A stretch of 12,743 nucleotides of DNA. Source: Gonium pectorale. Lineage: Eukaryota > Chlorophyta > Chlorophyceae > Chlamydomonadales > Volvocaceae. Under the pieces are notes generated by a model, which worked only from the letters and a program-made list of their open reading frames with translations, searched no databases and was not told the origin of the DNA. The translations under genes and the position numbers were made by a program. Shown one piece after another: positions 6,891 through 12,743 of the stretch (position 1 is the stretch's first letter; the number at the start of each line of letters is the position of its first letter). Location: contig LSYV01000006.1 in the NCBI GenBank assembly GCA_001584585.1, forward strand, positions 1,044,844 through 1,057,586, given 5' to 3'.

Positions 6891-8334
6891 CGTGGCAGGC
6901 CAGGCGCCGGCAGGCATGCAATGCCCGTCCCGCACTCCGAGGTTGAGTGCACTGGCCGCTGGCCCCCCAACCTTGATCCGGACGGACACGGGCCCGGCGC
7001 ATGTTGTGGAGTTGTGGCCGTTTGCCCTTGCATGTCGGCATAGGCCTGCCCCGGCGCCGTCTGCACGGGGGCAGCTTTAGCAGGCCTTGGACGGGCGGCG
7101 GTGGCCGGGGCGGGGACCAGCAAGGCGATGCGTGGCATTGGCTGCGTGGGCCTGGCTGGAGCCCGTGGCCGCCGCAGCGCATGCTGCGTTTGGGCCACGC
7201 GTGGAGAGGAGCAAGGACAGAGAGAAGCGGGGCCCTCCCGCGGGCTCGAGAGCCCTCGGACGTTGGGGCGCGAAGCATATCCACGTCCTGGTGTAGGTAT
7301 TCCGAACCGACACCAGCATTCATAGTAGGGGCGCCTGGATCTCCACCTGGACGGTGATGGGTGTGGCTGGCGGATGATGGTGGAGCTAAGGGCCCCACGC
7401 CCGAAGCATTTTCCGCGCTACGAGAGGCCCGCCGGGGGTTTGTTATGGCCTGAGCGGGGTGCCGAAAGAGGGGGATCCGAAGGGCAGCTAGCAAGGTCCT
7501 GACCGCAGCGGTTGGGCGGTTGAGTTTACGAACACATGCAACGGCTTAACGGTTGGTGTACGAACAGACGGACGTGTCGCATGTCCGCGGACGGGCACCG
7601 ATGACGTGAGGCGGGGCGGCTGGTTGGGGTATTAGACATCCGTGGCATGATAAGCCGTGGACGCGGTCCTCGACGGTACGGCACGGGTACGGATAGAGCG
7701 GCCTACCGGCATCTGACCCCCGCAGTGAGCCGCCTGGTGCGTTTGCAGTGGCCGCGAGCGCGTCTCGCCTAGTTTGTACAACGTGCTGCGGTGTGAGGAC
7801 TCACGAGTGTTTGAGCCCTGGAGAGCGCTAACAGAGGCAGCTGGGTCGCTGGGTACGCTTCGCAACCCTGCAAGCTGTCCTGCTGGTGTGGGGCAGGGCG
7901 GGCGGCTGCTGGTGCACGCGCTCGGCCCCCGCGCATGCGGCCTGCTGCCAGCTGGCCGAGCAGGGCCGCTCTGCCAGCCCGTGGGGCCGGCTGCGGCACG
8001 CCCCTCGGCGCCCGCTGGCGCGCGTTGCCTCCGTTGGCGCACGTCTGTCCATGGATCATTGCGCTGCCGTTGGAAGCTGGGCTGGGCGACCGGAGCAATT
8101 CGAGCTGGAAGCCCGTGCTCCGGTGCAGGAGGATGCAGGGGTGGGGAGCTGGAGCTGTGAGGAGCTGATGGGAGGGGGTTTTAGGGTACCACCGGAGTTG
8201 CGCATGGCGAGGATAAGGCCGGTGCGTGAGCCTAGGTCGCCGGTGGGGCATGCGGCGATGGCGCAGGCAGATGGAGAGGAGCGGTGGGAGGGGAGGAGGA
8301 GGAGGAGGGGGGCGCGAGCGGCTGTCAGGCGTTT
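6891..8334 (+). other. SPT4 downstream region, probable 3' UTR
   Basis: No gene is recognised. Several frames are open for 100-230 codons on both strands, but none shows a domain or convincing exon boundaries. The plus strand stays G/T-rich in much of it, and no TGTAA occurs before 9358. A long 3' UTR of SPT4 is the simplest reading. An Ala/Gly/Pro-rich frame at about 7774-8160 is the most protein-like part but unsupported otherwise. Confidence 0.4.
8283..8313 (+). repeat. Purine-only (GGA)n tract
   Basis: A G/A-rich run with several GGA/GAG triplets (interrupted once by T near its start) sits just upstream of the transposon. Such mirror-like polypurine tracts can adopt triplex DNA. Confidence 0.65.
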
Positions 8335-8337
8335 GCT

Positions 8338-8369
8338 CACTAAGGCTCATAATTCCGGCGAAGTTAGGT
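8338..8369 (+). repeat. Left terminal inverted repeat of the transposon
   Basis: The outer ten bases match the right end imperfectly (CACT then scattered matches). The inner 22 bases match it exactly in reverse complement. Confidence 0.85.
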
Positions 8370-9088
8370 TTTGTGTGACCGACCCTTACTGCTTCAACCG
8401 ACAGTTCTTGCGGTCAGCTACTGTTTGGTGCAAGTGCCGCGCGCTGGCATATTGCCTAGACATAAAACCAGACATCCCGTACATGTTCGCTCGCACACCC
8501 CTACGCGTAGGAGAACGGCAGCAGTTCTGGTCCAATGGATACTTCACGAAATTCTCTATCTCCTGGTAGTCCTTTGGGGATGTGCACTTTTTGGACACAT
8601 GGCCCCGCATGGATTGGGTAGCTCTTGCCATCAATGGCTGCTACAATAAGAGAGGATTGCGCACTTCTGGCCTCAGGTCATTGCCGGGATGATACATGCT
8701 GTTTGAGCCCGCTAAAACAACGCCTCAGATTTTTACGCGCGCAGACGTGCAATTTCTCGCTTTTTGCACGAAGTGTCGCACGCCAGTTCACGACCATACA
8801 TTATCAAGGGCTTGCCGCCCGGTATCTGGTTCATACAGACCCTAAATTCACGGGGATGGGCAGGTCGGACGAGTGCGCGGAGGGAGATACAAAAACGGGT
8901 GCATTCCCGGCGTGGGGTTGTGTTGGCACAGCTGGCTGGGCCGTGTCACACACGTGTACGGCAGCCACGGCCTGGTGTGTACGGCATATGTGACCGGGCC
9001 CTGTGGATGATCCTCTCTATGGTCCCAGAAGGCACTGGCATCGACAGACCTACTAATTGAAGGGCCAGTGATGTAGCTGCCCATATAG

Positions 9089-9120
9089 ACCTAACTTCGC
9101 CGGAATTATGGGAATGAGTG
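9089..9120 (-). repeat. Right terminal inverted repeat of the transposon
   Basis: Reverse complement of the left terminus: exact over 9089-9110, imperfect over 9111-9120, ending GAGTG on the plus strand. It is followed directly by the GCT target duplicate. Confidence 0.85.
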
Positions 9121-9357
9121 GCTGATCGGTGTGGGGGAGAGCTGCGAGGTGCCGTGCTGCTGCCGTTTGTCGTGGCTTTGCTCTGGATCGGCCGGGCCGG
9201 GGGACTTGTCTTGGGCGGCTGCGGGTGGATGAGGGTGCCGCCGGCAGCAGGCGTGCGACCTCCCGGCCTACCATGGGCAGCGCGGCGGTGGCGGCGATGC
9301 CGTCCGGGCGCGCAATGCATCGTGGCGGCGGGGACTGCGTAATGCGCCTCGCGCGGA

Positions 9358-9362
9358 TGTAA
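9358..9362 (+). terminator. Candidate poly(A) signal TGTAA, plus strand
   Basis: This is the first TGTAA after the SPT4 stop codon. If used, the SPT4 3' UTR is about 2.47 kb including the transposon, or about 1.7 kb before the insertion. The call rests on the known green-algal signal and on position; a pentamer can occur by chance. Confidence 0.35.
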
Positions 9363-9470
9363 AGGCGGTGCGGAGTGCGGCGGATGCGGGAGACGCGGGG
9401 AGGGGCCCGCGCGCCTGGCTGGCAGCAACGGTAGCAACGCCTTGCTTATCGCCCAACCACGCTACAGCAG

Positions 9471-9475
9471 TTACA
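9471..9475 (-). terminator. Candidate distal poly(A) signal TGTAA, minus strand
   Basis: TTACA on the plus strand is TGTAA on the minus strand. It lies where the plus strand turns from G/T-rich to A/C-rich, the place expected for the end of the right-edge gene's transcript. Confidence 0.35.
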
Positions 9476-9788
9476 TGAATGCGCTCGGGAACCGGGGAGC
9501 GGAAACGGAAACACGTGGAACGAAGAACTAAGAGGAACCAGTGGGAGCAATTGGACACAAGCTAAGCATGCCTGTATGCGCACATTGCGCCAGCGGCTAC
9601 TGCGACCTGGCCCAGGTACAAGAAAAACTCCATTCGCACTCGAGACCTGCTTATTGATATTCACAATGGCGGCGCCGGGTGAGGGAGGCATGCTTGATAA
9701 TTGGTTTTAGCGATGGTGACGATGCGGCACAGGCGGTACGACGGGTAAGGCCCACCCTAGACGACTCGACGATCAGTTGCCAAGTCAT

Positions 9789-9881
9789 GCACACAACCAG
9801 TACTCGCTCGTCTGTTTGCAGCCTGCTTGCAGCCTGTCCACAAGCACGCACATTCGCATGACGTAGCACACAACCAGTACT
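9789..9881 (+). repeat. 16-bp direct repeat, 77-bp spacing
   Basis: GCACACAACCAGTACT occurs exactly at 9789-9804 and 9866-9881. Between them GCAGCCTG is itself repeated (about 9820-9838). This may be a small local duplication. Confidence 0.7.
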
Positions 9882-10559
9882 GTCTTCACCACAACACACC
9901 CGTGCCACACAGGTAACTATGGTAAGTTAGGAAGCAGGCTAAACGGCATGACACTCACAAAAGGATGAAACGCCGGGGCGGCATGGAGCACGCCGGGTTC
10001 CGAGTAGGACGGGGCACCCCTGCCAGCGCTCGTAGCAAGAATAGCCAGGAGTCACCGCGTCACACAAGGACGGAAGCTCAAGGCAGTACGGCAGTACGTT
10101 AGACAAGGCATACGCCCACGCATACACACGCCTGAACCGGCCACCCCCAAACTGGGCAGCGCGGGTTTGCGCGTGTAGCCCGGCTCAAGCACATCACTTT
10201 TGGGCCACAAACGCATTCGGCTGAACCCCGAGCGAAAACGGCGCGCCTGCCCGCAGCGCAAGTCATTGGCCGGGTCAAGCGACGGAAGTACGGAAGTTGT
10301 ATAACACACGCAACGCGCGAAAGGCGCTTATGTACGCCCCCGTGTGCCAGTACGCCTCAGGAGACACAAGACACGCGGAACAAGCTATTGCAAACGAGCC
10401 GCCCCACTTTCGGGGTCGTCTTGGTGGCTGCTCTGGCGCCCGGTACACCCCGCACACACGGCACAGGGCGTTGCCCCGCCTATGGGCTCTAAGGGGGCCG
10501 CCGCTGCCGCAGCCGAGATCGGCGGGGCCAATCTCACCGCCGCATCAGCCAGCGAAAAG

Positions 10560-10564
10560 TTACA
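10560..10564 (-). terminator. Candidate proximal poly(A) signal TGTAA, minus strand
   Basis: TTACA on the plus strand, about 970 bases past the stop codon of the right-edge gene. It is the only other minus-strand TGTAA I found between 9475 and 11535, so it may be the main or an alternative site. Confidence 0.35.
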
Positions 10565-10584
10565 CGGCGGAAAAATCAATCAAT

Positions 10585-10613
10585 CCTCCTCCTCCTTCTC
10601 CTCCTCCTCTCCG
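10585..10613 (+). repeat. Pyrimidine-only (TCC)n tract
   Basis: Interrupted TCC triplets without a purine, complementary in type to the GGA tract at 8283-8313. Confidence 0.7.
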
Positions 10614-11214
10614 CAAAGCTGCAAGTCCACCCACGTCAATCGTCACATGGCTCCTCCACCCGCCGGGGGCGCATCCCGAGTGCCCGACTCCGACCGCCGA
10701 CCGCGATTCCCCTGCCCGACGCCAAAAGCCGACACAAACAAAGGGCCGAGGGTCCAAATGAAATAGCACGTCTAGGTGCCATGATGAGGTCAAGTGCAGA
10801 GCTGCAATCCTGCACGTCAGTCCTGCGACCCACGGCATCCGGCGCCAACTGAGGGCACACATCCGCGCCCAGCCTGCTAGCCGCCCTATGGCGCGGCGCC
10901 CGCCCTGCATCTCAGCTACAGCCTGGAACCAGGGAGAAGTAGCAATCCTGCTCTACAGTAGCGTCACTCGCGGGGGTTTGCCACATGTGCTTGCAATCGG
11001 CAGCGCGGCCCCCGCAGGCTGCACAGGCGGCGGAGGACGCAGCGGCCGCCTTCCGGATCCGGATCGGCGGCGGCGCCAGCTCTGCAGTTGGCCGCCAAAG
11101 CGTCGTGCCTCGTGCGCCTGGCAGAGCCCACCTGGCAGAGCCTACCTGGGGGGCCGGCGGCGCCTTATGCCGGCAGTGATGGGCACCCCCGCGCCTCCCC
11201 CCTCTATACACCGT

Positions 11215-11283
11215 ATACACGCACACACGAGCACGTCGTTTTGCATGAGTACAACACACGAGCACACGTAGGACACACGCCCG
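11215..11283 (+). repeat. Degenerate CA-rich tract
   Basis: ACACACGAGCAC-type runs recur three times with interruptions. This is the same TG microsatellite class as at 2465-2711, but on the other strand. Confidence 0.6.
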
Positions 11284-11534
11284 CTCAGAGCTTCGCCCAC
11301 ACCTCCCATCCACGGCTGAGGCCCACCGCCCGCGGCCGCCTGTGGCCCTGCGCTCCCCTGCCTCCCAACACAAGAGGCAAGGAAACCTGCGAAACCACCC
11401 CCATCAGCCCACGAACTCCCTTTCCCCCACCAGCAGCTCTAATAACGCTTCTGCCCCAATGTGGGAAGCTCGTCGCCCAACTGCTCGACTCCCGATAGCC
11501 CGCATCAGGCCGGATTCTCCCACCGGCGCCGTTC

Positions 11535-12743
11535 TTACGTCGAGGCTCCTTGCTGCGACAGCCGCTCCGTCACGCGCTGAGCCCAGCCGCCCTCCCGCCC
11601 GTCGCCGGAGCTGCCGCCAGCAACGCCGTCGACGCTGCCACCGCCGGACCTGGGCCCGCCTATACGGGCAGCGACGGCTGTGCCTACGCCTTGCCCCTGG
11701 TTGCCGGGGGCCGATATGCTTGACGCGAGGCGCGTCAGGTCCGGCGGCGTGAGGCCTGTGCCGACCCATGGGCCATCCCAGGAGGCAGCCGACGAGGGCG
11801 ACGGCAGCGGTGAGGCAGCCCAGGCGGCGCTGGAGCGGACCGAGGCTGATCCCGCCGCCATGGCCGCCGCCAGCTGCGGCGGTCGCGGCCGGGCCGCCGC
11901 CGCCTGGTCGTCGTTGTCCCTGGGGCTGGCCAGGGCAGAGGCGACGGCGGAGGCGACGGAGGAGGGGGCGGCCGATGCCTGCTGCCGCCGCTGCTGTGAC
12001 GCCAGCGCCGCCAGCAGCCGCGCCTCCTCCGGGGTGAGGCGGCCCGACTGGACGCCGGAGATGAGGCTGCTGATGGTCACCTGGGAGGCCAACACGTTCG
12101 TGCGCCGGCGCGCCGCCTCCGCGGTCACCGCCGTACCGTCGGTGGTGGAGGACCGGGACTGGGCTGGCGTAGAGCCTGTTCCCGCCGGCGGCGGCTGCCG
12201 CGGCGACAGCGGCGCAGCCAGGCCTTCGTCGGCAAAGGACAGCCGCCGCCGGCTGCTGTCCCAGGGCGACACGGCGGCCGCGGCGGCCGCAGCGCTAGCG
12301 GCACTGCTGCCGCTGCTGCTCGCGCTGCTCTGGCGCAGCGGGGACGCCGCCGCCGCTGCCGCCGCCGCCGCCTGCGCAGGAACCCCAGGAGCCAGTCCGC
12401 GAGCAGAGCCGCTCGACTGAACTGACACGCGCCGCCGCCGCTTCTCCTCCTGTTGCTGCTGCTGCCACTGCCATTGCCGCTGCTGGGGCGCCGTCTCAGA
12501 CGTCCGGGGAGAAGGTGGCGGCCGCTCGGGGAGGTCCAGACGGGGCACCGCCGCCACAGCCGCTGCCGCAGCGGCGGCGCTGGGACGGGCAGCCGGCGGC
12601 CGGAGATCCGGGGCCGGGACTGGCGAGGCGTCAGGCTTGGGCTGTGCTGAGCGGCCGTTGCGGCCCACCTTGTGCCCCCACACCGCAGACAGCCGCAGGC
12701 GCTGCGAGGGGGATCGGGGCCCACTGGCCAGCCCGTCGTCCTC
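11535..12743 (-). CDS. C-terminal part of a low-complexity protein, unknown
   Basis: Reading leftward from the right edge, 402 codons are open and end in TAA (11535-11537), so the gene starts outside the window. Numbering from the edge: an Ala/Pro-rich stretch (about 50-85), a WQWQQQQQEE run (about 91-100), RRRRVSV (about 102-108), Ala runs near 124-133 and 151-158, RRRLSF (about 165-170), and the only stretch that looks like an ordinary folded helix, TNVLASQVTISSLISGVQSG plus RLTPEEARLLAALA (about 215-248). The tail is Gly/Ser-rich and ends QGAST. RRRVS and RRRLS fit basophilic kinase sites (PKA type), suggesting a regulated, largely disordered protein. No domain is recognised. Codons end mostly in G or C, as expected for GC-rich algae. 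Introns cannot be excluded, but none is needed. Confidence 0.65.
   Translation of the reverse strand, partial: EDDGLASGPRSPSQRLRLSAVWGHKVGRNGRSAQPKPDASPVPAPDLRPPAARPSAAAAAAAVAAVPRLDLPERPPPSPRTSETAPQQRQWQWQQQQQEEKRRRRVSVQSSGSARGLAPGVPAQAAAAAAAAASPLRQSSASSSGSSAASAAAAAAAVSPWDSSRRRLSFADEGLAAPLSPRQPPPAGTGSTPAQSRSSTTDGTAVTAEAARRRTNVLASQVTISSLISGVQSGRLTPEEARLLAALASQQRRQQASAAPSSVASAVASALASPRDNDDQAAAARPRPPQLAAAMAAGSASVRSSAAWAASPLPSPSSAASWDGPWVGTGLTPPDLTRLASSISAPGNQGQGVGTAVAARIGGPRSGGGSVDGVAGGSSGDGREGGWAQRVTERLSQQGAST

Larger units (their letters stand above)
8338..9120. mobile_element. Non-autonomous CACTA-like DNA transposon, 783 bp
   Basis: The ends are inverted repeats opening CACT: CACTAAGGCT on the left and, read inward on the other strand, CACTCATTCC on the right. 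They are followed by a perfect 22-bp inverted core (8348-8369 and 9089-9110, containing ATAATTCCGGCGAAG). GCT flanks both sides (8335-8337 and 9121-9123), matching the 3-bp target duplication of CACTA/EnSpm elements. The interior is near 50% GC, clearly lower than the surroundings, and carries no transposase I can recognise, only short frames, so it would depend on an autonomous relative. Two GTACGGCA octamers 23 bp apart (8956, 8979) near the right end could be subterminal transposase sites. The insertion broke a plus-strand open frame (pre-insertion GTTTGCTGATCGG), but that frame is not a proven gene. Superfamily assignment rests on termini and TSD only. Confidence 0.8.
9476..11534 (-). other. 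A/C-rich interval, probable 3' UTR of the right-edge gene
   Basis: The plus strand is A/C-rich throughout, so the minus strand is T/G-rich like the supposed 3' UTRs elsewhere here. No gene is recognised; frames such as 10482-10766 (plus) are open but without a domain. An ATG at 9666 followed by a GTGAGG and a (G)GTAAGG...GTTTGCAG pair (about 9747-9823) look splice-like but frame no credible protein. Confidence 0.4.

Noticed and set aside
6530..7198. 222-codon minus-strand frame across SPT4 exons 4 and 5
   Set aside because: It is antisense to the confidently assigned SPT4 exons.
7886..8569. 227-codon plus-strand frame running into the transposon
   Set aside because: It joins host sequence and transposon sequence across the insertion boundary, so its 3' part is not ancestral coding sequence. 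No domain is recognised in the host part.
9666..9823. Possible tiny first exon (ATGGCGGCGCCGG then GTGAGG) and a following splice pair
   Set aside because: The exons would be a few codons long, one intron would be only about 32 nt, and no coherent protein follows.
10482..10766. Plus-strand 94-codon frame with a Ser run
   Set aside because: It translates a (TCC)n tract and lies in the probable 3' UTR of the minus-strand gene; no domain or exon signals.

Overview
The window looks like nuclear DNA from a GC-rich eukaryote, most likely a chlorophyte green alga of the Chlamydomonas/Volvox type. The evidence is short exons split by GT-AG introns, coding sequence full of Ala, Gly, Pro, Ser and Gln runs, long gene-poor stretches rich in TG or CA microsatellites, and TGTAA pentamers (the green-algal poly(A) signal) where transcript ends would be expected. 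The taxon is inferred; no marker gene is present. Nothing bacterial is seen: no operons, Shine-Dalgarno-led genes, rRNA, tRNA or CRISPR.

Layout. Positions 1-204 are the tail of a plus-strand exon that runs in from the left and ends at a GTAAGT donor. It is followed to about 1213 by low-complexity, coding-like sequence whose frame is uncertain. Positions 1214-5830 are G/T-rich on the plus strand. They hold homopolymer and TG tracts, an 86-87 bp repeat, one statistically long but unrecognised ORF (3401-4810) and a diverged head-to-tail duplication (4734-5818). One copy of the duplication carries a 102-bp insertion and the other a perfect hairpin.

A TATA box at 5972 introduces the one confidently identified gene, SPT4 (6003-6890, five exons, 122 residues), the small zinc-finger partner of SPT5 in the transcription elongation factor DSIF. 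Downstream is a gene-poor stretch interrupted at 8338-9120 by a 783-bp non-autonomous DNA transposon with CACTA-like inverted termini and a 3-bp GCT target duplication. At the right edge a minus-strand gene (11535-12743, 5' end outside the window) encodes a 402-residue low-complexity C-terminal part of unknown function.

The strand composition switches near 9400, from G/T-rich to A/C-rich on the plus strand. A plus-strand TGTAA (9358) and a minus-strand TGTAA (9471) flank the switch. I infer that SPT4 and the right-edge gene are convergent with long 3' UTRs that meet there, and that the transposon sits inside the SPT4 3' UTR. The genes show no sign of acting together functionally.
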